This document shows, piece by piece, positions 55,126 through 63,909 of a DNA stretch of 64,000 bases (its first letter is position 1; each line of letters begins with the position of its first letter). The notes under the pieces are model-generated. The model saw only the letters and a list, made by a program, of their open reading frames with translations, was not told the origin of the DNA and did not search any database. Origin of the DNA: Mesorhizobium sp. (GTDB lineage Bacteria; Pseudomonadota; Alphaproteobacteria; Rhizobiales; Rhizobiaceae); contig SAKE01000001.1 in NCBI GenBank assembly GCA_004017275.1, positions 372,001-436,000 of the forward strand, given 5' to 3'. The position numbers and the translations under genes are program-made.

Positions 55126-55145
55126 ACTATTATACTAACATATTG
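55126..55145. promoter_or_regulatory. Predicted GntR operator 3
   Basis: ACTATTATACTAACATATTG, about 57 bases before the ABC ATPase start. It aligns with the reverse complement of site 2 (ACTATT..ACTAA.ATA). Confidence 0.5.
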
Positions 55146-55202
55146 ACGGCCAATACCGAGGACGACCGGCCGGCCGATCGCCAGGGAGGAACCTAGCCAG
55201 AT

Positions 55203-56705
55203 ATGACTGTCGCTGCCGATTGCGCCTTGGATATGCGAGGCATCAGCAAAAATTTCCCGGGCGTGAAGGCTCTGTCCAACGTCAATTTCGCCGTGAAATT
55301 TGGCACGGTTCATGCCGTCGTGGGTGAGAACGGCGCTGGCAAATCGACGCTCATGAAGGTGCTCAACGGATCCTACGCGCCCACCAGCGGCACGATCAAA
55401 ATCGGCGGCGCCGAGGTGCGCATGCGCCGGCCAGCCGACGCCCAGGCGCTCGGCATTCGCATGGTGCATCAGGAAATCAATCTGGTCCCCGACCTGACCG
55501 TCGCCGAAAACGTCTATCTCGGCCGCATGCCCGGCAAATGGACCTTTCTGCGCAAGCGCGAGATGGTCGGGGCGGCCGCTGCCGTCCTTGACGAGCTCGG
55601 GGCGGCGATCAACCCGCATGAACGGCTCGGCAATCTGTCGATCAGCCAGCAGCAGCTCGTCGAGATCGCCAAGGCCTATGCGGCGCGACCCAGGATCATC
55701 GTCCTTGACGAGCCGACATCGAGCCTCAGCGAGCATGAGACGGCGGCGCTGTTCCGGATCCTGCGCAAGATGCGCGACGACGGCATCGCCATCATCTACA
55801 TCAGCCACCGGCTGAAGGAGGTGCTCGAAATCGCCGATGAGGTGACGGTGCTGCGCGACGGCTCAATGATCGAGACGCGTCCGATCGAGGGCATAAATGC
55901 CGCCCACATGATCAGGCTGATGGTCGGTCGCGAAGTCAGCAATGTCTTCCCGAAAAGTCCGGCCGCGATCGGCAAGTCCGTGCTGCGTGTCGAGCATATC
56001 AGCGACGGAACGCGCTTCCGCAATGTCAGCTTCGATGTACGCGCCGGCGAGATACTCGGGTTGACCGGGCTAGTGGGTGCTGGCCGCACCGAGGTCGCCC
56101 GCGCAATCTTCGGCCTGTCGCGGCTTGTCGAGGGCACGGTCAGCGTCAACGAATGCAAGGTCTCGATCAATTCGCCATCCCAGGCAGTCAGGGCAGGGAT
56201 TGCCTATGTTCCGGAGGATCGCAAGGGCGACGGCATTGTGCCTGGCATGTCGATCCGGGAAAATATCAGCCTGCCCATATTGAGCCGCCTGAGCCGTTTC
56301 GGGCGCATCAGCCGCAGCGCCGATCGCGCGCTTGCGGGAGACGCTGTGAAGCAGTTTTCGATTTCACCGCCCGACGGCGAACGGCGCATCAGCCTCCTGT
56401 CGGGCGGCAATCAGCAGAAGGCGGTCATCGCCAAATGGCTTGCCGCCAAGCCTTCGGCCCTGATCCTCGACGAGCCGACGCGCGGCGTCGACGTAGGCGC
56501 CAAGGCCGAGATCCACCACATCATCGGCGAGCTCGTCGCAAGCGGCATGGCGGTCGTGATGATCTCGTCGGAACTGCCCGAAATCCTCGGCGTCTGCGAC
56601 CGCGTGGTGGTGATGCGCGATGGGTATGCCTCCGAGCCTCTCCTGCGCAGCGAGCTGAGCGAGGAACGCATCATGGCGCTGGCGACGGGGGAGGAAATGG
56701 CGTGA
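55203..56705 (+). CDS. Ribose-type sugar ABC transporter ATPase (tandem NBD)
   Basis: 500 residues. Two NBDs in one chain: the first with Walker A GENGAGKS, LSISQQQ signature and IIVLDEPTSSLS; the second with a degenerate P-loop (GLVGAGRTEVA) but a complete LSGGNQQK signature and LILDEPTRGVD, the usual asymmetry of RbsA/XylG proteins. It powers sugar import. GGGAGG precedes ATG 55203, and the gene overlaps the permease by four bases. Confidence 0.93.
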   Translation: MTVAADCALDMRGISKNFPGVKALSNVNFAVKFGTVHAVVGENGAGKSTLMKVLNGSYAPTSGTIKIGGAEVRMRRPADAQALGIRMVHQEINLVPDLTVAENVYLGRMPGKWTFLRKREMVGAAAAVLDELGAAINPHERLGNLSISQQQLVEIAKAYAARPRIIVLDEPTSSLSEHETAALFRILRKMRDDGIAIIYISHRLKEVLEIADEVTVLRDGSMIETRPIEGINAAHMIRLMVGREVSNVFPKSPAAIGKSVLRVEHISDGTRFRNVSFDVRAGEILGLTGLVGAGRTEVARAIFGLSRLVEGTVSVNECKVSINSPSQAVRAGIAYVPEDRKGDGIVPGMSIRENISLPILSRLSRFGRISRSADRALAGDAVKQFSISPPDGERRISLLSGGNQQKAVIAKWLAAKPSALILDEPTRGVDVGAKAEIHHIIGELVASGMAVVMISSELPEILGVCDRVVVMRDGYASEPLLRSELSEERIMALATGEEMA

Positions 56706-57700
56706 CCGAAGCGGCCGTAGAGATCAGCGGCGTGAACCGCAACGACCGCTTTACGCGCGGCAGCAGGCTTGTCGACGTCCTGTCGAAGGCGGGGCTCGCC
56801 TTCGCCATCCTCGCCGTGATGCTCTACGGCTCCTTCGTCAGCCCCGCCTTCTTCACATCGGGCAATTTGCTCAACGTCCTGACCTCGATGTCGATCGTTG
56901 GCATCGTCGTCGTCGGCATGACCTTCGTGCTGGTGGTCGGCGGCCTGGCCGATCTGTCGGTGCCGGCCACCATTGCCTGCGGCGCCATCCTGTCGCTCGG
57001 GCTGCAGCCGATGATCGGGCCGCTGCCGGCCTTCGTGCTGGCGGTTGGTCTCGCGGGCCTCATAGGCCTGCTCAACGGGGTCCTGGTCGGCTATGCCGGC
57101 ATCAACCCCATCATTGCCACGCTCGGCATCGGCACGATCGGACTGGGCATCGTCCAGGCGGCTGTCGGCGGGGTCATTGTCTATGGCAGCAATCCTGCTT
57201 CCGCCGAATTCGCGAAGGGCCGGCTGTTCGGCATTCCGGTCGTGGTGCTGATCTTCCTGGTCATCGCCCTTGTCGGGCATTTCGTCCTGTCTCGCTCCTT
57301 CTGGGGCAGATGGACGCTCGCCACCGGCGGGAATTACGGCGCCGCCGAGGCAAGTGCGGTTCCGGTGCAGGCCGTGAAGGCCGGCGCCTTCGTGATCACG
57401 GCGCTGGCTTCCGGTATCAGCGGCGGCCTGCTCGGGCTGACGCTGCAAAGCGCGCGGCCGCTCATCGGCGCTGGTTACGAATTCAGCGCCATCACCGCGG
57501 TGGTGGTCGGCGGCGTGTCGATCGTCGGCGGCTTCGGCTCCGTGCCGCGGGCGATCGCCGGCCTCATCTTCGTGCAGCTGCTGACCAACGTCATGGTGCT
57601 CGATGGCGTGCGCACGCCGATCCAGGGCTTCGTGCTCGGCAGCCTGATCGTCGGCGCCGTCGGCATGGATGCAGCGCTGCGCAAGCGGGGGGTGGCGTGA
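56702..57700 (+). CDS. Sugar ABC transporter permease (RbsC-like)
   Basis: 332 residues from GTG 56702, which overlaps the ATPase stop (GTGA); a longer open frame to 56153 is the ATPase in another frame. Eight or more helices with the RbsC-type features VLVVGGLADLSVPATIA, GLLNGVLVGYAGINPIIATLG, NYGAAEASAVPV and AVVVGGVSIVGGFGSV. Membrane channel half of the importer. Confidence 0.92.
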   Translation: MTEAAVEISGVNRNDRFTRGSRLVDVLSKAGLAFAILAVMLYGSFVSPAFFTSGNLLNVLTSMSIVGIVVVGMTFVLVVGGLADLSVPATIACGAILSLGLQPMIGPLPAFVLAVGLAGLIGLLNGVLVGYAGINPIIATLGIGTIGLGIVQAAVGGVIVYGSNPASAEFAKGRLFGIPVVVLIFLVIALVGHFVLSRSFWGRWTLATGGNYGAAEASAVPVQAVKAGAFVITALASGISGGLLGLTLQSARPLIGAGYEFSAITAVVVGGVSIVGGFGSVPRAIAGLIFVQLLTNVMVLDGVRTPIQGFVLGSLIVGAVGMDAALRKRGVA

Positions 57701-58695
57701 TGCGGTTTCTTTCGCTCGCCTCGCAGCATCGCGTCGTCATCATCCTCGGCCTGACACTCATCGTTTCCGCGCTGATGGTCCCCGGCTATCTCTCCGCGTC
57801 GACCCTCGGTCTAGGCCTCGACCGGGCGGCGACGATCGGCCTGATCGCCATCGGCCTGACGGTGCTGTTGATTTCAGGCCAGATAGACCTCTCCGGTGGC
57901 GCGGTGTTTGCGCTGGCCGGCATCGTATCGGTCATCCTGCAGCGCGAAATCGGCATCCTGCCTGCCACGATTGTCGGCGTCCTGGTAGGCACTTTGGCAG
58001 GCGCCATCAACGGCATGTTGGTCGTCGGCCTGAAGGTGAATTCACTCGTGCTGACGCTTGCGACGATGCTGATCTTCCGTTCGCTCGCGCACTGGATCAC
58101 CAATAGCCAGCCGGTGACCGGCGCCGACATCATGCTCTCCCTGGCGTTGGCCAAGATCTATCTTGACGTCTTCACCGCCCGCAGCGCGCTGTTCATCGTC
58201 CTGATCGTGGTGCTGCATTTCTGGCTGACGCGCACCATCCCGGGCCGCAACGTCTTTGCGGTGGGGTCCAACCCGGCGGCCGCCAAGGAAAGCGGCATCG
58301 CCTCGGACCGCATCGTCTTCCTCGGCTTTGTCTTTGCCGGCACGCTCGCCGGCCTGGCGGGGGTTCTCCAGAGCCTCGTCACCAACACCGGTTCGCCCGT
58401 CTTCGGCTCGGAACTGACGGTCGCCGTCATTGCCGCGGTTGTTGTCGGCGGGACTCGCCTTGAAGGCGGTAAGGGATCCGCGCTCGGCACGCTTGGTGGC
58501 GTGCTGACGATCGGTTCGCTGACCATCGCGATGGAGTTCCAGTCCGTTCCCGCATACGTCCAGCAGGTCGTGTCGGGGCTTATCCTGATCCTGCTCGTCG
58601 TGCTCGATCGGGCCGTTACCACCAAGGGGAGGGCTCCGGGCACGCGCCCAGCGCTCGTTCGCGACAATCCAATCACTCAAGGAGGAAACATATGA
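57700..58695 (+). CDS. Sugar ABC transporter permease (RbsC-like)
   Basis: 331 residues from ATG 57700, which overlaps the first permease by one base (TGATG). ISGQIDLSGGAVFALAG, NGMLVVGLKVNSLVLTLATM, SNPAAAKESGIASDR and AAVVVGGTRLEGGKGS mark an RbsC-family paralogue that forms the channel with the first permease. It overlaps the first binding-protein start by four bases (ATGA). Confidence 0.92.
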   Translation: MRFLSLASQHRVVIILGLTLIVSALMVPGYLSASTLGLGLDRAATIGLIAIGLTVLLISGQIDLSGGAVFALAGIVSVILQREIGILPATIVGVLVGTLAGAINGMLVVGLKVNSLVLTLATMLIFRSLAHWITNSQPVTGADIMLSLALAKIYLDVFTARSALFIVLIVVLHFWLTRTIPGRNVFAVGSNPAAAKESGIASDRIVFLGFVFAGTLAGLAGVLQSLVTNTGSPVFGSELTVAVIAAVVVGGTRLEGGKGSALGTLGGVLTIGSLTIAMEFQSVPAYVQQVVSGLILILLVVLDRAVTTKGRAPGTRPALVRDNPITQGGNI

Positions 58696-58717
58696 TTGGG
58701 AGGAAACACATGATTGG
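58681..58717 (+). repeat. 18-base tandem duplication of ribosome site and start codon
   Basis: The unit GGAGGAAACAYATGATTGG occurs twice back to back (58681-58699 and 58699-58717), each supplying GGAGG and an in-frame ATG (58692 and 58710). Because the unit is 18 bases, both starts give the same frame. It fits strand slippage duplicating the translation start of the binding protein. Confidence 0.85.
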
Positions 58718-59648
58718 CAAGAAAAGCATGCTCCAGGTTGCTGCTATGGCGGCTGTGCTGGCATCGACGGGCTGGGCCAGCGCCAAGACGGTTTGCTACG
58801 TGACGGCGGCTGATTCGCATGCCTATGCGACGCCGGCCAACAAGGCGCTGCAGGCACGCGCTGCGGAACTAGGTATCGAGATCCTGGGCCTCAGCCAGGA
58901 TTTTGACGTTCAGAAGGGTACCGAGCAGCTCAACACCTGCGTCGCGCGCCATGTCGACGGCATCATCCTGTGGCCGCTCGACCCGCAAGCCTACATACCG
59001 GGGCTGGCGCGTGCGCAGCAGGCGAACATTCCGGCGATCCTCATCAATTCGCCGATGGGCGACGATGCCAAGCCCTTCATCAAGTCGTTCACAGGGCCTG
59101 ATGTCTACGAGGAAGGCAAGCTGGCGGCGGACTCGCTGAGCAAGGCGCTGGGCGGCAAGGGCTCGGTCGTCATCATCGCCGGCCAGGCCGGCAACGGCAC
59201 CACGATCGGGCGCGTCAGCGGCTTCACCGACCGTCTCAAGGAAACCAATGCCGACATCAAGGTGCTTGATACAGTCAACGCCGACTTCGATCAGCAAAAG
59301 GCCCTGGTGGTGAGCCGCGATCTGATTACTCGCTTCGGCAACCAGATCAGCGGTGTCTACGCCAATGACGACACCATGGCCCGCGGCTTCATCGACGCAT
59401 GGAAAGAGGCCAATCCCTCCAAGGCCGCACCGCCGATCGTCGGCATCAACGGCCAGAAGGACGCGTTCGAATCGATCCGCACCGATGAGATGTACTCGAC
59501 CATCGTGCAGTCGCCCGTCGAAGACGGTCGCCTGGCAATCAACACGATGGCTGAGATCATCGACGGCAAGGAGGTCAAGGACCGGCTGCCGATCCCGCTG
59601 ACCGTCGTCACCAAGGACAACGTCAACTCGGTCGAACCGGCGTTCTGA
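58692..59648 (+). CDS. Sugar ABC transporter periplasmic binding protein
   Basis: 318 residues from ATG 58692 or 312 from ATG 58710; both have equal ribosome sites. Signal peptide ending WASA, then a type I sugar-binding fold (Peripla_BP_4): YVTAADSHAYATPANKALQARAAELG, VDGIILWPLDPQAY, and VYANDDTMARGFIDAW with GINGQKDAFESIR. It is the ribose/xylose class of binding proteins for an unknown monosaccharide or polyol. It is followed by a strong hairpin. Confidence 0.93.
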   Translation: MIGRKHMIGKKSMLQVAAMAAVLASTGWASAKTVCYVTAADSHAYATPANKALQARAAELGIEILGLSQDFDVQKGTEQLNTCVARHVDGIILWPLDPQAYIPGLARAQQANIPAILINSPMGDDAKPFIKSFTGPDVYEEGKLAADSLSKALGGKGSVVIIAGQAGNGTTIGRVSGFTDRLKETNADIKVLDTVNADFDQQKALVVSRDLITRFGNQISGVYANDDTMARGFIDAWKEANPSKAAPPIVGINGQKDAFESIRTDEMYSTIVQSPVEDGRLAINTMAEIIDGKEVKDRLPIPLTVVTKDNVNSVEPAF

Positions 59649-59656
59649 CACGATAG

Positions 59657-59682
59657 GGCCGGCCCGGCAGACCGGGCCGGCC
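59657..59682 (+). terminator. GC-rich hairpin after the ABC operon
   Basis: GGCCGGCCCGG and its exact complement CCGGGCCGGCC form an 11-bp stem with a four-base loop, nine bases after the binding-protein stop, followed by TCTCT. A terminator or a processing barrier at the end of the operon. Confidence 0.75.
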
Positions 59683-59738
59683 TCTCTGCCACAGCTACGT
59701 GATTGGCTGTATCGCTGCCCGGGCTGGCGGATCCGGAG

Positions 59739-59919
59739 ATGCGCCTGTCAAATGGCCGCGTCGACCTCGCACTGGCGAGCGGCTGGAACGTCAGCGACTT
59801 CGTATTGGCGCCCCGCATCCCATCTTAACCTGCGCGACATATGGCTTGACTGCATCGAGGAGATCCGCAGCCTGTGGGGCGGGCAGCCGATGGGCGGGGC
59901 GCAGCTCGGGAGGCTTTGA
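59739..59919 (+). pseudogene. Luciferase-like monooxygenase (LLM) fragment
   Basis: From ATG 59739 a 29-residue stretch reads LSNGRVDLALASGWNVSDFVLAP, the core motif of FMN-dependent LLM proteins, then TAA. One base back the frame continues NLRDIWLDCIEEIRSLWGGQP, the following LLM helix, to the TGA before the next gene. Only about 60 residues of a 330-residue protein remain, so this is a relic. Confidence 0.55.
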
Positions 59920-61116
59920 TTGATCTACGATTTCTGCGTGATCGGCGGCGGCATCGTCGGACTTGCCACGGCCACGGAACTGCTGGCGCTTCGTCCGCAG
60001 GCCAGCCTGCTTCTGCTCGAGAAGGAAGATGCCGTCGGCAAGCACCAGACAGGACACAATAGCGGCGTGATCCATGCCGGCATCTACTATGCGCCGGGCA
60101 GCCTCAAGGCGCGGCTTTGTATAGAGGGAGCGCGCGCGACCAAGGAATTCTGCGACGAGCATGCGATACGCTACGACACGTGCGGCAAGCTGGTCGTTGC
60201 AACCAATGCGCTTGAAATGAAACGCGCCGATGCACTCCATGAGCGGGCCACGTCAAACGGACTCAATCTGCGGCCTGTGGGAGAATCCGAACTGAGGGAG
60301 TTGGAGCCGCAAATTGCCGGCGTCGGCGCGCTGCTTAGCCCGGAAACGGCGATCGTCGACTACCGGGACATATGCCGGAAAATGCTGTCGCTTCTGCAAG
60401 CAGCCGGCGCGACCATCCATTTCGACGAAACGGTGGATAGGATCAAGGAGACCGGCTCTGCCGTCGAGATCGGTTCGAAGGGCGGGACCTGGCAGGCGCG
60501 TCAACTCGTCTGCTGCGCCGGACTCCAGTCCGACCGGTTGGCACGCATGGCGGGTGCGGACATTTCCTACAGGATCGTGCCGTTCCGGGGCGAGTATTTC
60601 CGCCTGCCGCCAAGGCTCAACGGGATTGTCAGCCATCTGATCTATCCGGTGCCGGACCCCGACCTGCCGTTCCTCGGAATCCATCTCACGCGCATGATCG
60701 ACGGATCGGTGACGCTCGGTCCCAACGCCGTGCTCGGCCTCTCCCGGGAGGGCTATCGGAAATTCTCCTTCAATGCCCGCGACGCGGCCGACATGATAGG
60801 CTTTCCGGGATTCTGGAAGCTCGTGATGCGGCATCGGCGTCATGCGGCGCACGAGCTTGCCAATTCGCTTTCGAAGCGTGGTTATCTGGAAGAGTGCAGA
60901 AAATACTGTCCGACGCTCGACCTCGCTGACCTGATGCCTTATCCGGCTGGCATCCGTGCGCAGGCGGTCACGGCATCCGGCGAAGCCGTGCACGATTTCC
61001 TGTTCGCGGAGACGCCACGCAGCTTGCACGTCGGAAACGCTCCGTCACCGGCGGCGACTTCGGCCATTCCCATCGGTCGAATGATCGCGTCAAGGTGCAT
61101 TCAGCACATACGCTAA
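59920..61116 (+). CDS. L-2-hydroxyglutarate oxidase-type FAD oxidoreductase
   Basis: 398 residues from TTG 59920, with GGGAGG about eight bases upstream. FAD-binding GGGIVG at 8-13, the DAVGKHQTGHNSGVIHAGIYY segment of LhgO proteins, CAGLQSDRLA and GPNAVLGLSREGY. In bacteria LhgO oxidises L-2-hydroxyglutarate at the membrane with electrons passed to quinone; here a related 2-hydroxy acid from the sugar-acid pathway is equally possible. It follows the hairpin, so may be a separate transcript. Confidence 0.9.
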   Translation: MIYDFCVIGGGIVGLATATELLALRPQASLLLLEKEDAVGKHQTGHNSGVIHAGIYYAPGSLKARLCIEGARATKEFCDEHAIRYDTCGKLVVATNALEMKRADALHERATSNGLNLRPVGESELRELEPQIAGVGALLSPETAIVDYRDICRKMLSLLQAAGATIHFDETVDRIKETGSAVEIGSKGGTWQARQLVCCAGLQSDRLARMAGADISYRIVPFRGEYFRLPPRLNGIVSHLIYPVPDPDLPFLGIHLTRMIDGSVTLGPNAVLGLSREGYRKFSFNARDAADMIGFPGFWKLVMRHRRHAAHELANSLSKRGYLEECRKYCPTLDLADLMPYPAGIRAQAVTASGEAVHDFLFAETPRSLHVGNAPSPAATSAIPIGRMIASRCIQHIR

Positions 61117-61600
61117 GTCCAGCGCCGGAAGGGCCTGCAGGTCGACCGGCTATGCCCTCGAGTACCATCCGCAATTCGGGGCGCGCACCGCTTTGCCATG
61201 CTGCGAGAGTCGGAAAGAGCGCGCGCATGGGAGTCGCTGAGGCTGGAAACCCAGGCGGTGTCCGGATTGCCTCTTGGCATTCGCGGGAACGTCGTCTCCG
61301 CGTCCCATGCTGTGCGAATGAACGACTCAGATTGGGATGTTTTTTTTGACAAAAAATGCAATGGATTGAGAGGAGTTTTGTAAATTTTGTCGTGATGGAT
61401 GCTAAATTTCTTAGCTGTCTTCAACAAACGTCTCACGCATTGACGTTAACTTAACATGGCGATATGGTTCGTTTGGCCATCGGCTGCGTCGCTCTTTTAT
61501 CATCGTTGCTCGTTGATTGTCGCCATGTCTGTCACTCCTATCCCAGCCTGCAGGATTGCCTTGCAGTGCGCATCGCCGGTAACTGAAAGAGGCGGTGACC
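61117..61600. other. 484-base intergenic region
   Basis: No gene is supported. The 61320-61460 part is clearly AT-richer than its surroundings. A possible promoter (TTGACG at 61440-61445, TATGGT at 61463-61468, 17-base spacing) lies about 130 bases before the kinase gene. Confidence 0.5.
61440..61468 (+). promoter_or_regulatory. Possible sigma-70 promoter of kinase operon
   Basis: TTGACG and TATGGT separated by 17 bases. The -10 box is weak; no experimental or comparative support is available. Confidence 0.25.
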
Positions 61601-63136
61601 ATGCCCAGTCTGCTCGGAATCGATAACGGTCTCACGGTCACCAAGGCGGTGATCTTCGACGCCGATGGCACGCAGTTGTCCGTGGCGCGTCGGCGGGTGC
61701 CGCAGTCGATGCCTCATGCGCGCTGGGTGGAGCGCGACATGGCCGGTCTCTGGCAAGCGACCGCCGACGCCATCCGGGAGGCGATCGCATTGTGCGGCCG
61801 GCCGGCCGACGACATCAAGGCGGTGGCGGCGACCGCACATGGCGACGGTCTCTATTTGCTCGACAAGGATCGTCGGCCGCTGGGGCCTGGAATCCTGTCG
61901 CTCGACAGCCGCGCCGGCGAGATTGTCGAAAGATGGTCGGCGGACCGGGTCTTCGAAGACGCGCTGGCGCGCACCGGCCAGGCGCCGCATGTCTCGGCGC
62001 CGTCGGCGCTGCTGGCCTGGATCAGGAAGAACGAACCCGACCGTTATGCGCGCATCGGGCACATATTGGCCTGCAAGGACTGGCTGCGCTTTTGCCTGTC
62101 GGGCACCATCGGTACCGACCGCACCGAGGCCAGCAGCTCATTCACGGATTTCCGCACGCAAGCCTTCGCGCCGGAAGCGATGCGCATCTTCGGACTGGAC
62201 GATCTCTTCCATGCGCTGCCGCCGATGGCGCATTCGGCCGAAATCGTCGGCCACGTTACCGCCGAGGCCGCCGAAATGACTGGCCTTCGCGAGGGAACAC
62301 CCGTCGCATCCGGACTGCATGACGTGACCGCCTCGGCGCTTGGCATGGGCGGCCATGAGGAGGGCGTGCTCAGCATCGTCGCCGGAACCTATTCCATCAA
62401 CGAAGTCGTCTCTTCGGAACCGCGCGTCGACCCGCGCTGGCTTTGCCGCAACGCCATTGACGCAGGCCGCTGGAACAACATGGCGATCTCGCCGGCCTCG
62501 ACCGCGAACTACGACTGGTTTCTCGACACGTTCTGCCGCTCGGAACAGGAAAAGGCATCGGTCGATGGTGGCTCGATCCACGAGTTTCTGGCAGCAGAGA
62601 TCGACGCGGCGCTGAAGAAGTCCTCGACCATCCTGTTTCATCCCTATCTGTTCGGCTCTCCTTATGGCGATGTTGCCAGCGGTAGCTTTGTCGGCCTGCA
62701 CGGCTGGCACAATCGCGGCGATATGCTCAAGGCGGTTCTGGAGGGCATTGCTTTCAATCATCGCACCCATGTCGAAGCCTTGCGCGAAGGCTTTGCTGTC
62801 AGCGAGATCCGCCTGACCGGCGGCGGCTCGCGCAATCCGGCCTTCGTCCAAATGTTCGCCGATGTGCTGAATGCCCCGGTCACCATCACCTCGACCGACG
62901 AGGCCGCGGCCTTTGGCGCTGCCCTTTGCGCCGGTGCCGCGGTGGGCATCTTCGCGACACCGCAACAAGGTGCCAGGCAGGTCGGCATGACGGCGCGCCA
63001 ATACGAGCCTGAGCCGGCCTCAAGTGCCGTGTTCAACGAGCGCTTTTCCCTCTATGGCCGCATAGCCGGTGCGCTCGAACCGCATTGGCCGGAGATCGAG
63101 AAGCTGACACGGCAAGACACTGGGGGAAGCGCATGA
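61601..63136 (+). CDS. FGGY-family carbohydrate kinase (L-xylulokinase LyxK-like)
   Basis: 511 residues from ATG 61601, with AGAGG upstream; GTG 61595 is weaker. GIDNGLTVTKAVIFD is the N-terminal phosphate-binding strand pair, THGDGLYLLD and the ADP-binding RLTGGGSRNPAFVQMFADVL are the two FGGY signatures, and DEAAAFGAAL follows. The overall layout is closest to LyxK-type L-xylulose kinases. It phosphorylates a sugar or polyol-derived ketose in the cytoplasm. Its stop overlaps the DeoR start (ATGA). Confidence 0.9.
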   Translation: MPSLLGIDNGLTVTKAVIFDADGTQLSVARRRVPQSMPHARWVERDMAGLWQATADAIREAIALCGRPADDIKAVAATAHGDGLYLLDKDRRPLGPGILSLDSRAGEIVERWSADRVFEDALARTGQAPHVSAPSALLAWIRKNEPDRYARIGHILACKDWLRFCLSGTIGTDRTEASSSFTDFRTQAFAPEAMRIFGLDDLFHALPPMAHSAEIVGHVTAEAAEMTGLREGTPVASGLHDVTASALGMGGHEEGVLSIVAGTYSINEVVSSEPRVDPRWLCRNAIDAGRWNNMAISPASTANYDWFLDTFCRSEQEKASVDGGSIHEFLAAEIDAALKKSSTILFHPYLFGSPYGDVASGSFVGLHGWHNRGDMLKAVLEGIAFNHRTHVEALREGFAVSEIRLTGGGSRNPAFVQMFADVLNAPVTITSTDEAAAFGAALCAGAAVGIFATPQQGARQVGMTARQYEPEPASSAVFNERFSLYGRIAGALEPHWPEIEKLTRQDTGGSA

Positions 63137-63909
63137 TCAAGGCCGACGAACGACGCGAAGAGATCGCCGACTATGTGATCAAGCTCGGCCAGGTGCGCAT
63201 CGACGATCTGGTCGAGCATTTCGGCGTATCGCGCATGACCATCCACCGGCACATCGACCGGCTGGCGCAGCAGGGCGTGTTGCGCAAGCTGCACGGTGCG
63301 GTGACGGTTCAGCCTTCCGGCCTCTATGAAAGCGCCTTTCGCTACCGGGTGACGGTCAACCGGGCCGAGAAGGACGCGCTGGCGCGAGCAGCACTCGATT
63401 ATGTCGAGGCCGGCCAGGTGGTTATGCTGGACGATTCCTCGACGGCAAACGCCGTCGCGACGCTGCTGCTCGACGTCAAACCGCTGACCGTCATCACCAA
63501 CTCCGTGGCGACGGCTGCGCTGCTGACCAATGTCGACGACATCGATTTCATCTGTCTCGGCGGCCAGTACCACGGCACCTACAATGCCTATATCGGTATC
63601 GTCTGCGAGAACGCCGTGGCGCAGTTGCGCGCCAATGTGCTGATCTGTTCGGCTTCGGCCATCACCGGAACCACGGCCTTCATCCAGGATCCCAATGTCG
63701 TGCGGGTCAAGCAGGCGATGATGGCCGCATCTGTCAAGCGCATCCTGCTGATCGACCATGCCAAGTTCGACAGGATCGCACTGCATGTCTTCGACGATCT
63801 GACCAGTTTCGACGTCGTGCTGGCGACGGAAGGCCTGGGCGATGCGCGGGCGCAAGCCCTCGAGCGGGCGGGCGTAAAGCTGCGCATCGTCAAGACGAAA
63901 GCGCCATGA
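63133..63909 (+). CDS. DeoR-family transcriptional regulator
   Basis: 258 residues from ATG 63133, overlapping the kinase stop by four bases. HTH at about 8-58 (RIDDLVEHFGVSRMTIHRHIDRLAQQGVLRKLHGAV) and the DeoR C-terminal sugar-phosphate sensor domain with DDSSTANAVATLL and VKQAMMAASVKRILLIDHAKFDRI. It likely represses this operon and is relieved by a sugar phosphate. Its stop overlaps the next gene (ATGA). Confidence 0.92.
   Translation: MIKADERREEIADYVIKLGQVRIDDLVEHFGVSRMTIHRHIDRLAQQGVLRKLHGAVTVQPSGLYESAFRYRVTVNRAEKDALARAALDYVEAGQVVMLDDSSTANAVATLLLDVKPLTVITNSVATAALLTNVDDIDFICLGGQYHGTYNAYIGIVCENAVAQLRANVLICSASAITGTTAFIQDPNVVRVKQAMMAASVKRILLIDHAKFDRIALHVFDDLTSFDVVLATEGLGDARAQALERAGVKLRIVKTKAP

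Larger units (their letters stand above)
54859..55202. other. Divergent regulatory gap between GntR and ABC operon
   Basis: Contains three copies of the shared operator-like core (54893-54904, 54992-55013, 55126-55145), in two orientations. No gene is supported in this interval. Confidence 0.6.
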
